From JAGOEX01 sp964630905 (GTDB lineage Bacteria > UBP6 > UBA1177): a stretch of DNA of 64,000 bases. Numbering within the stretch: the first letter of the stretch is position 1; each line of letters opens with the position of its first letter. The stretch is taken from assembly GCA_964630905.1 (NCBI GenBank), contig CAZVWR010000003.1, forward strand, positions 48,155 to 112,154, given 5' to 3'. The notes under the pieces were generated by a model. That model saw nothing but the letters and a program-made list of their open reading frames with translations. It was not told the DNA's origin and made no database searches. Positions 26,832 through 36,130 of the stretch are shown here, piece by piece. The translations under genes were made by a program, and so were the position numbers.

Positions 26832-28772
26832 ATGACAAGCGGTGTGACCCTTATGGAAGAAAACAAACCTGGATACAAGCTTCCGAGATTATTCGGAAAA
26901 TACTATCTTCTCGAACTCATCAATGTTGGAGGTATGGCCGAAGTTTTCAAAGCAAAGATGTTCGGAGTCGAAGGCTTTGAAAAGATCGTCGCCATAAAGA
27001 AGATCCTTCCTGAAGTTGCTGAAGATGCTGAATTCATACGGATGTTCATTGATGAAGCAAAGATCGCTGTCAGACTTCAGCACCCGAACGTTGTTCAGAT
27101 TCTTGAACTTGGAAAGATTGACGACTCATACTTTATTGCGATGGAGCTCGTCAATGGAAAAGATCTCAAAACAATAAGGAAAAGGCTGAAAAGAGTTGAA
27201 CTTCTTATGCCGGTTGAGCAAAGTGCCTACATCATTTCTCAGGTATGTGACGGCCTTGACTATGCCCACCGGAAAACTGATGATAAAATGAATTCTCTCA
27301 ACATTGTTCACAGGGATATATCTCCCCAGAACATGATCGTTTCATACGAAGGGACCGTCAAGCTGATAGACTTCGGAATAGCAAAAGCAAAAAGCAAGTC
27401 CACAAAAACTCAGGCGGGAATGCTGAAAGGAAAGTTCAGCTATATGTCCCCTGAACAGGTGAGCGGACAGCCGATAGACCGCAGAAGCGATATCTTCTCT
27501 CTCGGTGTAGTGTTCTTTGAAATGCTTACCGGAAAAAGACTGTTCCTTGGCAAGAACGATGTCGAAACGCTTGAAAAAATAAGAAAGGCCGATGTTCCGC
27601 CGCCAAGCGTTTTCAATAGCAATGTCCCCCCTGAACTTGACAGGATCGTTTTAAAAGCCCTCTCAAAAGACCGTGATGAAAGATATCAGTGGGCAAGTGA
27701 ATTCTCAGAGGATCTGAAAAAATTCTCATTCACAACCGGAAATTCGTTCTCCAGACAGGATATGATGAATTTCATGAGCGAGTTCTTCGCTGATGAACTT
27801 GAGGAAGAAACCGCAAAACTTGACGAATATCAGAAGATACAGAAACCTGTCGAACAGCACCAATCTCAGCAGTATAACAACGACTACCGCCCTCCGGCAA
27901 GAACTGAAAAAACTCATCATGACACAGAAATTTCAATGCCGAAACGGAGTAAAAAGATCCCTGTTCTGATCGCGGTCATTCTCATTCTCTCCTTTCTTGC
28001 CTATTTCGGTTTTACAATGCTTGAAACCAAAAAAGAGACTGCAACAATACTGATCGATTCATCTGAAAAAAATACCATTGTCATGCTGAATGAAGGGACA
28101 ATGTATCAGAAAAGGTGCGAAACACCTTGCAAAATTGAGGGGATACTCCCGGGAGACCATCAGATAGAGCTCACAAAGGCAGGGTTTGTGCCTGTAAAAG
28201 AGACTGTTTCTCTCAGAAAGGGGGAAATTTTCAATAAAAGTATTAAAATGTTCAAGATCGGTGAACAGAAAACCATGATAACCGTTAAGACCGATCCTGA
28301 AGGGGCGGTGCTTTATGTAAATGATGTGAAAGCTAAAGCTTTTTCGCCTACCGTTGTGGATGACATTCCGGTCGGTCTTGATATTGTCATAAGACTTGAA
28401 AAATCGGGATATTTCCCTTATGAAGAGAATATCGGAAAGGTCCCTGCAAAAGTTAATAAAGAGATAAGCATCATCCTGAAACCGATGAAAAACGCACCAG
28501 CGATCCCTTTGCAGACAAATAGGAAAGCAGAGTCTGGAAAAAAATCTGCAACAGCTTCTAAGGAAGAAACATTCATAAGTATAAACAGCCGTCCGTGGGC
28601 CAATGTTTATATCAACGGAAAACTTATTAAGGCAACACCCATAATCAAGCATCCTCTTCCGGCCGGAAGCTACAAGATCCAGTTCAAAAACCCTAAATTC
28701 AATATAGACAAGACTTTCCCTGTTGAACTTAAACCCGGCGAACATCAGAGAATGATCAAAAATTTCGATTGA
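26832..28772 (+). CDS. Transmembrane Ser/Thr protein kinase with three PEGA-like domains
   Basis: 646 residues. The cytoplasmic kinase (about 20-300) has all key parts: GGMAEVFK loop, Lys56 of VAIKK, HRDISPQN (160-167), DFG (180-182) and SPE. HRDISPQN is the form common in myxobacterial kinases. After a polar linker there is one membrane helix (376-397), then three extracytoplasmic PEGA-type repeats, with GILPGDHQIEL, DIPVGLDIVI and PLPAGSYKIQF. It should sense envelope state and phosphorylate cytoplasmic targets, perhaps FHA proteins. The start may be ATG 26832 or the ATG at 26853; neither has a strong ribosome-binding site. Confidence 0.93.
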   Translation: MTSGVTLMEENKPGYKLPRLFGKYYLLELINVGGMAEVFKAKMFGVEGFEKIVAIKKILPEVAEDAEFIRMFIDEAKIAVRLQHPNVVQILELGKIDDSYFIAMELVNGKDLKTIRKRLKRVELLMPVEQSAYIISQVCDGLDYAHRKTDDKMNSLNIVHRDISPQNMIVSYEGTVKLIDFGIAKAKSKSTKTQAGMLKGKFSYMSPEQVSGQPIDRRSDIFSLGVVFFEMLTGKRLFLGKNDVETLEKIRKADVPPPSVFNSNVPPELDRIVLKALSKDRDERYQWASEFSEDLKKFSFTTGNSFSRQDMMNFMSEFFADELEEETAKLDEYQKIQKPVEQHQSQQYNNDYRPPARTEKTHHDTEISMPKRSKKIPVLIAVILILSFLAYFGFTMLETKKETATILIDSSEKNTIVMLNEGTMYQKRCETPCKIEGILPGDHQIELTKAGFVPVKETVSLRKGEIFNKSIKMFKIGEQKTMITVKTDPEGAVLYVNDVKAKAFSPTVVDDIPVGLDIVIRLEKSGYFPYEENIGKVPAKVNKEISIILKPMKNAPAIPLQTNRKAESGKKSATASKEETFISINSRPWANVYINGKLIKATPIIKHPLPAGSYKIQFKNPKFNIDKTFPVELKPGEHQRMIKNFD

Positions 28773-28791
28773 TTTCCGCAGTAAATTTATC

Positions 28792-28820
28792 TTGATTAAA
28801 GATTTTTTGAGCAATATACT
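28792..28820 (+). promoter_or_regulatory. Sigma70-like promoter of the aminotransferase gene
   Basis: TTGATT (28792-28797), 17 bases, TATACT (28815-28820), about 60 bases before ATG 28882. Confidence 0.65.
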
Positions 28821-28881
28821 CGCTTTGATACAGCTCTTTAAACTATAAACTTTAATAATTTCAATTTGATGAGGTGTAGTT

Positions 28882-30147
28882 ATGGCTCCCAAGACAAAGA
28901 TCAGTGAAAATTTGAACGGAAATCAGGAAAACGGGGACAACAATAAGCGTCCCAGACTAAGCACCACTACTTCAATGCTTCAGAAATCTGCCACTCTTGA
29001 AATAGCGGCAAAAGCCAAAAGGATGAATGCTCAAGGGTTGAATGTCATCTCTTTCTCCGCGGGCGAACCCGATTTCAACACTCCGCAGAATGTAAAGAAT
29101 GCAGGAAAGGAGGCAATTGATCTCAATTTCACAAGATACACAGATTCATCAGGAACACCTGAACTGAAATGTGTGATCCGCCAGAAATTCTTAAGAGAGA
29201 ACAATCTCCATTACGATGAAAACAACATCATAATTACAAACGGTGCAAAATACGCCATTCACACTCTTCTTGCCGCCATCACCAGCCCCGGCGACGAAAT
29301 TATAATTCCTGCACCTTACTGGGTCAGTTATCCCACACTTGTCCGTCTTAACGGCGGAGTTCCCGTTTTCTGTTATGCAAAGGAGGATGCCGGATTCCGT
29401 CTTACTCTTGAAGACATAAAACCTGTTATTACTGAAAAGACAAAAGCGGTGATCATAAATTCTCCGAACAATCCGACAGGTGCTGTTTACACGCTCAAAG
29501 ACCTTGAGGAGATCGTAAACTATCTTGCCGAAAGAAACATAATTGTCATCAGTGATGAAATATATGAAAAGATAATCTATGACAACATTCAGCACATCTC
29601 TCTTGCAAGCATTGTAAAGGAAAAATACAGAAGAAATGTCGTTGTAATAAACGGTGTTTCAAAATCTTATGCAATGACCGGATGGAGAATAGGTTATGCC
29701 GCAGGACCAAGAGACATCATTGAAAGAATGAAATATTTCCTCGGTCACACAACATCAAACGCAAACTCAATAGCAATGCATGCCGCAGTTGAAGCGCTGA
29801 GCGGAAGCCAGAATTCAGTCGAAATGATGGTTAAACGGTTCAATAGAAGAAGACGGTTCATGTATGATGAACTTAGTTCCATTCCAAACCTTACATCTGC
29901 ATATCCTGAAGGGGCTTTCTATATTTTCACTAATTTTAAACATTACTTAAATAAAAAAGTGAATGAACAAAAGATAAACTCGACTGTTGATCTTGCAAAT
30001 TATCTTCTTGATGAAGCTCATGTTGCAGCAGTTCCCGGTGAAAGCTTCGGTATGCCGGGATATATCCGTTTTTCTTATGCAACAAGTATGGATAACATTG
30101 CAGAAGGGATGGATAATCTTAAATCGGCTCTTGCTGACTTCGAATAA
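28882..30147 (+). CDS. PLP-dependent class I aminotransferase (aspartate aminotransferase-like)
   Basis: A fold-type I aminotransferase, probably moving amino groups between aspartate (or another amino acid) and 2-oxoglutarate. The 421 residues contain SAGEPDFNTP, NSPNNPTGAVY, SDEIYEK and NGVSKSYAMTGWRIGY, where Lys261 binds PLP; the Arg near the C terminus (PGYIRFSYA) holds the substrate carboxylate. It has an extra polar N-terminal tail of about 25 residues (NGNQENGDNNK) not usual for the family. ATG 28882 has GAGGTG upstream. Substrate choice within the family is not certain. Confidence 0.93.
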   Translation: MAPKTKISENLNGNQENGDNNKRPRLSTTTSMLQKSATLEIAAKAKRMNAQGLNVISFSAGEPDFNTPQNVKNAGKEAIDLNFTRYTDSSGTPELKCVIRQKFLRENNLHYDENNIIITNGAKYAIHTLLAAITSPGDEIIIPAPYWVSYPTLVRLNGGVPVFCYAKEDAGFRLTLEDIKPVITEKTKAVIINSPNNPTGAVYTLKDLEEIVNYLAERNIIVISDEIYEKIIYDNIQHISLASIVKEKYRRNVVVINGVSKSYAMTGWRIGYAAGPRDIIERMKYFLGHTTSNANSIAMHAAVEALSGSQNSVEMMVKRFNRRRRFMYDELSSIPNLTSAYPEGAFYIFTNFKHYLNKKVNEQKINSTVDLANYLLDEAHVAAVPGESFGMPGYIRFSYATSMDNIAEGMDNLKSALADFE

Positions 30148-30183
30148 TTTAAAACAAATATCTTAAGAAATTCTTTCAGAAAA

Positions 30184-30378
30184 TTACAGAGCTTTTTGAA
30201 CTTTTCCTGAACGGAGACATCTTGTGCAGACAACTGTTTTCTTAGTGGAACCGTTCTCTGTTTTTATTTTCACTTTCTGAACATTCGGGTTCTGGATCTT
30301 CTGTGTCTTGTTGTTCGAATGGCTTACATTGTGACCGAACATCGGCTTTTTTCCACATATTTCACATTTGCGTGACAT
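30184..30378 (-). CDS. rpmB: 50S ribosomal protein L28
   Basis: A 64-residue ribosomal protein with SRKCEICGKKPMFGHNVSHSNNKT at its start and CTRC near the end. Two CxxC pairs make it the zinc-binding form of L28. The start is ATG 30378 behind AAGGAGAG; the frame is open to 30393 but that codon overlaps the ribosome-binding site. It has its own promoter 89 bases downstream of ribF. Confidence 0.97.
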   Translation of the reverse strand: MSRKCEICGKKPMFGHNVSHSNNKTQKIQNPNVQKVKIKTENGSTKKTVVCTRCLRSGKVQKAL

Positions 30379-30421
30379 CGTTCTCTCCTTCATATGTTAA
30401 CATCAGCAAAAAATCAGATGG

Positions 30422-30449
30422 ATATTACATGCTTTGGGTGTAAATGCAA
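30422..30449 (-). promoter_or_regulatory. Sigma70-like promoter of rpmB
   Basis: On the minus strand TTGCAT (30449-30444), 16 bases, TAATAT (30427-30422), in the gap between ribF and rpmB. Confidence 0.7.
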
Positions 30450-30467
30450 ATTTTTCCTTGAAAAGTT

Positions 30468-31409
30468 TTAGAAAATATCAGGCAACTCATCAAATTTATT
30501 GGTTTTTTCAAACTGCTCAAGTTGAGATCTGTCGTGGTTTATCATCTCTGAAAGTTTTTCCTTCGATGAAAAATGGATCTCGTCCCTCACTTTTTTATAA
30601 AAATAAACGGCTATGTTCCTGCCGTACATTTCATCAATTTTCCGGTCTGCTATCCAGGTTTCTATCCTCCTTATCTTTTCATCGGAATCAATGGTCGGGT
30701 TAGTTCCGATGTTAGTAAGAGAAAAGAACGGTTTTTTTTCTATAACAGTTCTTGTAAAATATACTCCGTCGGGCGGTATTATCTTTTCCGGGACACTAAG
30801 ATTAAGGGTTGGAAAATCTATTGTCCTTCCGATTTTTCGACCTTCCGTCACTTTTCCGGAAACAACATAAGGATATGCAAGAAACAAGATAGCATTTCCC
30901 ATTTCTCCGGTTGCAAGAAATTCCCTTACGATGGTCGAACTGATCCTCATTCCGTTCTTTATTATCGGAGGAACAACATTTATTCTTACACCGGTTGATC
31001 TTCCCCACCAGAACATGAGATCAGCATTTCCTTTCTGATTCTGGCCAAAAAAGAAGTTAAATCCGATAGTTATTGAATCAAGCTGAATCTCTTTGTTGAG
31101 TATTTCAAGAAATTTTATGGGATCTACTGAACAGTATTGCGAAAACGGAAGTTCAATTACAATGTCAACTCCGGCGTGTTTCAAAAAAGCATATTTTTCA
31201 TGTTTAAGGGTGAGAAGCCTCGGGGCAAAACCGGGGTAAAGATGCTCTCTTGGATGAACATCAAAAGTCAGAAGAGTGCATGACCCGCCATTCTTCCTGC
31301 ATTTTTTTATTATTTCAAGATGTCCCAGATGAACTCCGTCAAAATTGCCTATGGCAAGTGATATCCTTTCATTTTTTGGAATATCTTTGAGGTTTTGATA
31401 AATTCTCAT
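30468..31409 (-). CDS. ribF: Bifunctional riboflavin kinase / FAD synthetase
   Basis: Makes FMN from riboflavin, then FAD. The 313 residues hold an N-terminal nucleotidyltransferase domain (GNFDGVHLGH, TFDVHPREH, GFNFFFGQNQKG, ISSTIVREFL) and a C-terminal riboflavin kinase domain (GRTIDFPTLNL, PPDGVYF, NIGTNPTI, ETWI). Length matches RibF. ATG 31409 lies eight bases after the fba stop, so it is probably co-transcribed with aldolase. Confidence 0.96.
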   Translation of the reverse strand: MRIYQNLKDIPKNERISLAIGNFDGVHLGHLEIIKKCRKNGGSCTLLTFDVHPREHLYPGFAPRLLTLKHEKYAFLKHAGVDIVIELPFSQYCSVDPIKFLEILNKEIQLDSITIGFNFFFGQNQKGNADLMFWWGRSTGVRINVVPPIIKNGMRISSTIVREFLATGEMGNAILFLAYPYVVSGKVTEGRKIGRTIDFPTLNLSVPEKIIPPDGVYFTRTVIEKKPFFSLTNIGTNPTIDSDEKIRRIETWIADRKIDEMYGRNIAVYFYKKVRDEIHFSSKEKLSEMINHDRSQLEQFEKTNKFDELPDIF

Positions 31410-31417
31410 GAATTTTC

Positions 31418-32422
31418 TCAGCCTTTTTGAGCACTACCGAGCACATGAATGTTTTTGTGTTTATAAACCTCTTTTAAAGCATCTCTAGCCGGTCCAAGAT
31501 ATTTTCTGGGGTCAAATTCAGAGGGTTTTTCAGCAAGGACTTTTCTTATTGCTGCTGTCATTGCGATACGGCCGTCGCTGTCGATGTTTATTTTGCATAC
31601 CGCACTTGCCGCCGCTCTTCTAAGCTGTTCTTCCGGAATTCCGACTGAATCTTTCATTTTTCCACCGTACTTATTGACCATTTCAACAAGGTCGGCAGGA
31701 ACTGATGATGAACCGTGAAGAACGATCGGGAAACCGGGAAGCTTTTTTTCAATCTCTTCAAGAATGTCAAAACGGAGCGGTGGCGGAACAAGTATTCCGT
31801 CAGCATTTCTTGTACACTGCTCCGGCTTGAATTTGTTGGCACCATGACTTGTGCCTATTGAAATTGCAAGTGAATCAACACCTGTTTTTGAAACAAAATC
31901 AATTACTTCACTTGGCTGAGTGTATGTTGAATGTGCTGCAACGACATCATCTTCAATACCTGCAAGAACTCCAAGCTCCCCTTCAACTGTCACATAATCT
32001 TTTTGCGAATGGGCATATTCAACAACTTTCTTTGTGAGTGCAATATTTTCTTCATAGGGAAGATGGCTTCCGTCGATCATTACGGAGCTGAAACCATTGT
32101 CAATGCACTGCTTACAAACTTCAAAATCACTGCCGTGGTCAAGATGGAGAACAACCGGAATATCTTTTCCGAGTTCATGAGCATATTCAACTGCACCTTT
32201 GGCCATATTCCTTAAAAGCGTGGCGTTCGCATAATCCCTTGCACCTTTAGAAACCTGTAATATCACTGGAGAATTTGTTTCAACACAAGCCATGATGATC
32301 GCCTGGAGCTGTTCCATGTTGTTGAAGTTATAGGCAGGGACCGCATATCCGCCGTCAACAGCTTTCTTAAACATTTCAACAGTATTCACCAACCCGAGCT
32401 CTTTGTAACTCACTGCACACAT
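31418..32422 (-). CDS. fba: Fructose-bisphosphate aldolase, class II
   Basis: Zinc-dependent aldolase that splits or forms fructose 1,6-bisphosphate in glycolysis and gluconeogenesis. The 334 residues show VPAYNFNNMEQ, HLDHGSD (catalytic Asp and zinc His), VEGELG, SIGTSHG and LHGSSSVP. Together these match the class II type B enzymes of about 307-340 residues. ATG 32422 follows AGGAGGA. First gene of the fba-ribF pair. Confidence 0.96.
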   Translation of the reverse strand: MCAVSYKELGLVNTVEMFKKAVDGGYAVPAYNFNNMEQLQAIIMACVETNSPVILQVSKGARDYANATLLRNMAKGAVEYAHELGKDIPVVLHLDHGSDFEVCKQCIDNGFSSVMIDGSHLPYEENIALTKKVVEYAHSQKDYVTVEGELGVLAGIEDDVVAAHSTYTQPSEVIDFVSKTGVDSLAISIGTSHGANKFKPEQCTRNADGILVPPPLRFDILEEIEKKLPGFPIVLHGSSSVPADLVEMVNKYGGKMKDSVGIPEEQLRRAAASAVCKINIDSDGRIAMTAAIRKVLAEKPSEFDPRKYLGPARDALKEVYKHKNIHVLGSAQKG

Positions 32423-32464
32423 ATCTTCCTCCTGAAAAATTAAATAAGATCAAGTCCGCTATTG

Positions 32465-32493
32465 AGTATAATCAGCAAAAAAAAATTGTGAAA
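32465..32493 (-). promoter_or_regulatory. Possible promoter of fba-ribF
   Basis: On the minus strand a good -10 TATACT (32470-32465), 17 bases from a poor -35 TTTCAC (32493-32488). Between them lies a run of nine T residues. Confidence 0.45.
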
Positions 32494-32529
32494 CTTTTAT
32501 GAATTAATGCTGAAAATTTATTCATTAGA

Positions 32530-34860
32530 TTAAAAACAGTCAGGAAGTGACAGTTTGTAAATACCTCCATCAACCGTGCTGAAAAAAACAGCTCCGTCTT
32601 CCACATGAGCTTCAGCAATATAAACATTAGCATTATCAAAAATTTGACTCAGAAAGATTTTCTCTTCAACCTGTACCAATGATCCGCCAGTTGAAAGTAC
32701 CCAGACGGTTATCGATGATGAAGTTTGAGTTACAAGATAACCATTAACGGCAAATATTCTCTTCAGATCTACAATTGTATCAAGCCGCAAAGGTTCTTTG
32801 TTAAAAACAGTGTTATAATAGTAAAAGTAAACAGAATTTCCTCTTTTTACATAGATCCCTTTTTCTGATGGTGCAAAAATATTCGATTCTATGTCAATTG
32901 AAACAGCGGTTTTATCAAAATTATCAAAATCTCCGAATGTTAAAACATTATTACTGTCAACAAGATACAGTCTGTTTCCAAGAATTGCGGCACTGACCAC
33001 CTTAGATTCTGAACTAACTGTTCCCTCGCCTATCTCAATACCGTCTTTAAGCATTCCTTCAACCTGCATGCGCTCTTCACTCAGGCGATAATATCCTAAT
33101 CCTGTACCGTTGTATATTACAACAATACCGTCCGGTGATTTAATTAACAGCCGATTTTTTTCCTTTGCAAATCTTTCTGAAACTGTAAATGCATTCTTTT
33201 CAAGCACTTGAAATTCTTCAACATCGCAACCATAGATATCAATACCAGTATTATTATGAATATATAAAGAGCCGTTATTTTCAAGAATGACAGGATTGGA
33301 ATAATAGGTTTCTGAAAAGTCAGAACACAGCTTTATTTCAGTCAGACCGGAAGAGTATGATACGGCATGCGATGAATAGCCGGTGAAACTGTACTCGGTA
33401 AAAATAGTGTAAACCGGATCATCTTCAAGATCCGCAACGATCTTTGTGCTTGTTCCATTTGTTTTGGTAAATTCTCTGATAAAAAAGACATTGTTGTTCT
33501 TCAATACCCCTGCTGCCGAATAACCGGTGTCTATTGTAAGAAAGTTCTGAGGATTATAAGGATCTGTAATGTCCCAGTGAAAAACCTTAGACGGGGGTTC
33601 CCAGTAGTCACGAAATTGCATGAGATAATTATTTTCAACAATCCAATCTGACAATATTGAAGAATCCATAAAATATGTGTGCTCAAGGGTTCCATCATCA
33701 GCAAGTTTTAATATATCCATATATCCGCTGCGAATTACAAAAGCTTTGTCTTCAGTAATTTCTATTGCCATATTTTCGTATAGATCTCCCCCCCATCCGT
33801 CATCATCCAATGGTTCAATCTGAATCTCACTTTTTAACGAAAATTCTTCGGGGGATGTTCCGCTCATGCTTTTTATGTTCATCGGCAGACCGGGATCATC
33901 AAGATAACCAATTAAAACAGCCTCATTATATCTGTATCCAAGAACATTTACAGCATCAGCATTATTCAATTGCAGGGTGTGCAGACTTGACGGAATATCT
34001 CCGGCTGTAAGATCGAGAAAGAAAAGGGCGTTATCATTGCTTTCATCATCATATCCCGCCATAACAAGAACTCCGGAATCTTCCGCCCAGGCACTGGCAC
34101 CGTTCATCAAAAAGAGTGGCTCTTCCCTTACATTCAGTTTTCCATCAGATTCCCGCTCAATCAAGTATACCCCGTCTTTACAGATCATGAATATATTATT
34201 CTCGTAAGACACCATTCCAAGAACCGTTCCTTTATCAAAATACGCTGTTGCACTTAATACCGGCTTGCTGAAAAGTGCTCCGGGATCACTACTGTCAAAT
34301 GAATAGTCATATATTTCATTGTTGGAAACATATAAAGTATAATGCATATCGTCAACAGTAACGGCTTCGACTAAAGTTTCCAGTGACATGAACTTGTTGA
34401 ATTCGAATATGTTCCCGGAAGGGCATTCGCATTTATATGATATTTCAGTGTTCAAACAATCGAGCGGACCGCATACACCTTGATTTTCGGTACATTCATC
34501 AATCTCCTCGCAATAATATGAACCCTCAGTATTAGTGCATCTTCTTCCATAACCGCATATATTGCCATCCGCACATTCATCAATGTCAACGCAAGTCTCA
34601 AAAGTGTTACCGAACTTGTCAAAAGATGTTTCCGTTGCTTCAAATCCGTCATCACACCAACACGACAAACTGACATTTCCGCTGCATCCTCCTCCCCAGA
34701 TATCATTTTCACAAGAACTATTGTCTTTGCATTTAATATCAGCACAGGATGAAGGTTCCTTTTCTTCAACAGGTTCAGGTTTATCGCTTTTTTCATTGCA
34801 GAAACACCCATTTATAAGAAATATTACGATAAAACCTAAAATTAATGAAACAATTCTCAT
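32530..34860 (-). CDS. Large lipoprotein with EGF-like domains and propeller-like repeats
   Basis: 776 residues. The signal ends in LINGC (Cys19). The next 150 residues are Cys-rich, with calcium-binding EGF-type modules (DIDECADGNICGYGRRC, EIDECTENQGVCG). The remaining 600 residues are beta-rich, with repeating strand groups such as DGIVVIYNGTG and DGGIYKL, which suggest a beta-propeller. It probably sits on the cell surface as a binding or adhesion protein; no enzyme motif was seen. The start is ATG 34860 with GGAGGTG. The frame opens at 34896, but that start would place the signal peptide internally. Confidence 0.8.
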   Translation of the reverse strand: MRIVSLILGFIVIFLINGCFCNEKSDKPEPVEEKEPSSCADIKCKDNSSCENDIWGGGCSGNVSLSCWCDDGFEATETSFDKFGNTFETCVDIDECADGNICGYGRRCTNTEGSYYCEEIDECTENQGVCGPLDCLNTEISYKCECPSGNIFEFNKFMSLETLVEAVTVDDMHYTLYVSNNEIYDYSFDSSDPGALFSKPVLSATAYFDKGTVLGMVSYENNIFMICKDGVYLIERESDGKLNVREEPLFLMNGASAWAEDSGVLVMAGYDDESNDNALFFLDLTAGDIPSSLHTLQLNNADAVNVLGYRYNEAVLIGYLDDPGLPMNIKSMSGTSPEEFSLKSEIQIEPLDDDGWGGDLYENMAIEITEDKAFVIRSGYMDILKLADDGTLEHTYFMDSSILSDWIVENNYLMQFRDYWEPPSKVFHWDITDPYNPQNFLTIDTGYSAAGVLKNNNVFFIREFTKTNGTSTKIVADLEDDPVYTIFTEYSFTGYSSHAVSYSSGLTEIKLCSDFSETYYSNPVILENNGSLYIHNNTGIDIYGCDVEEFQVLEKNAFTVSERFAKEKNRLLIKSPDGIVVIYNGTGLGYYRLSEERMQVEGMLKDGIEIGEGTVSSESKVVSAAILGNRLYLVDSNNVLTFGDFDNFDKTAVSIDIESNIFAPSEKGIYVKRGNSVYFYYYNTVFNKEPLRLDTIVDLKRIFAVNGYLVTQTSSSITVWVLSTGGSLVQVEEKIFLSQIFDNANVYIAEAHVEDGAVFFSTVDGGIYKLSLPDCF

Positions 34861-35005
34861 TTCACCTCCTTTTTTCAACAGCATTTCTTTAGTCATTTTT
34901 TGTGCTGTTTTTTATTTAAAATATTTATCCAGCTTCAGATTACTTCACTTTTTATAATTTGCCGTTATTATAAAAAATGCTTATCGGAGTTAAATGGAGA
35001 TCATT

Positions 35006-35422
35006 ATGAAAAGTCATCGCAAAGAGCTTTGGTTTCACACTGCAAAAAGAAGAGAATATCTTAATATTACTCATGAAATTCAGGAAGAGATCGATAAAAG
35101 CGGAATTCTTGAAGGGTTGTGTCTGGTAAATGCGATGCACATAACCGCATCTGTTTTCATAAATGATGACGAATCGGGTCTTCACCACGATTTTGAAGTA
35201 TGGCTTGAAAAGCTCGCCCCCGAAAAACCCCATTCGCAGTATAATCACAACGGCTATGAGGACAATGCCGATGCCCACCTCAAAAGACAGCTCATGGGAA
35301 GAGAAGTTGTTGTTGCCGTCACAAACGGGAAACTTGATCTCGGTCCGTGGGAACAGATCTTCTACGGCGAATATGACGGAATGAGAAAAAAACGGGTTTT
35401 AGTTAAAATTATCGGGGAGTGA
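35006..35422 (+). CDS. YjbQ family protein (secondary thiamine-phosphate synthase)
   Basis: A 138-residue UPF0047 protein. It has NAMHITASVFINDDE, HHDFEVWLEKLAP, YNHNGYEDNADAHLKRQLMG and GTW-like LGPWEQIFYGEYDG, with the conserved His and Asp residues of the family. Members show weak thiamine-phosphate synthase activity and bind metal; the main role is uncertain. ATG 35006 has GGAG six bases upstream; ATG 34994 is nearly as good, with CGGAG four bases before it. It converges with yggS. Confidence 0.88.
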   Translation: MKSHRKELWFHTAKRREYLNITHEIQEEIDKSGILEGLCLVNAMHITASVFINDDESGLHHDFEVWLEKLAPEKPHSQYNHNGYEDNADAHLKRQLMGREVVVAVTNGKLDLGPWEQIFYGEYDGMRKKRVLVKIIGE

Positions 35423-35428
35423 TCCTTT

Positions 35429-36121
35429 CTACCTTTCACCGAAAAGGATTGAACCGATCCTGACTATTGTCGCCCCTTCTTCTATTGCAACATCAAAATC
35501 AGCTGACATTCCCATTGAAAGCTCCCTGAATTCAGACGGATCGGGAGAACACTCTTTTAATATCATGTTTCTCAGATCATACAGTTTCCTGTGAAAAGGT
35601 CTTAATTCCTCTGCTTCAAGAAACGGAGGGATACTCATCAATCCTCGAATTGAAATTCTGTCAAACTTATTGATCTCATTATATATTTCAACCAAATCTT
35701 CAGGATTGGCACCCCCTTTCTGCGGCTCGTTCCCGACATTGACCTGTAAAAGCACTTTCACTTTATGAACATTCTTTTTTTCGGCCTGTTTCTGGATTTC
35801 AGCGGCAAGCGGAACAGAGTCAACCGTGTGGATCATATAAACCTTGTCAACAATGTATTTGACCTTGTTGCTTTGAAGTGTACCAATGAAATGCCAGAGG
35901 ATGTCGTGGTCTGCAAGGGCTTCATATTTCTCAATGAATTCCTGCACATAGTTCTCACCGAACTCCCTTATTCCAGCCCTTCTGAATTGGAGAATATCTT
36001 CAGCCGGCTTGGTCTTTGAAACCGCGACGAGCCGAACCTGCGTCACATCTCTTCCTGAATTTTCCGCTGATTCCTTTATCGCTGTGTAAACATTTTTTAT
36101 GAGATCTATTTTAGTGTTCAA
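35429..36121 (-). CDS. PLP homeostasis protein (YggS/PLPBP family)
   Basis: A 230-residue PLP-binding protein that buffers free pyridoxal phosphate. It has the single TIM-barrel domain with Lys in LVAVSKTKP binding PLP, HFIGTLQSNK, QVNVGNEPQKGG, and the phosphate-binding end LSMGMSADFDVAI and VRIGSILFGER. It starts with TTG 36121 behind AGAGG, ten bases after the CNNM gene stop, so the two are likely co-transcribed. Confidence 0.95.
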   Translation of the reverse strand: MNTKIDLIKNVYTAIKESAENSGRDVTQVRLVAVSKTKPAEDILQFRRAGIREFGENYVQEFIEKYEALADHDILWHFIGTLQSNKVKYIVDKVYMIHTVDSVPLAAEIQKQAEKKNVHKVKVLLQVNVGNEPQKGGANPEDLVEIYNEINKFDRISIRGLMSIPPFLEAEELRPFHRKLYDLRNMILKECSPDPSEFRELSMGMSADFDVAIEEGATIVRIGSILFGER

Positions 36122-36130
36122 TGAGAGCCT

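Noticed and set aside
28059..28892. A 277-codon frame on the minus strand opposite the kinase PEGA region
   Set aside because: No recognised motif and no ribosome-binding site; it mirrors a well-supported kinase gene.
32530..34860. Eukaryotic contamination because of EGF modules
   Set aside because: The gene has a bacterial ribosome-binding site and lipobox, no introns, and sits among bacterial genes.
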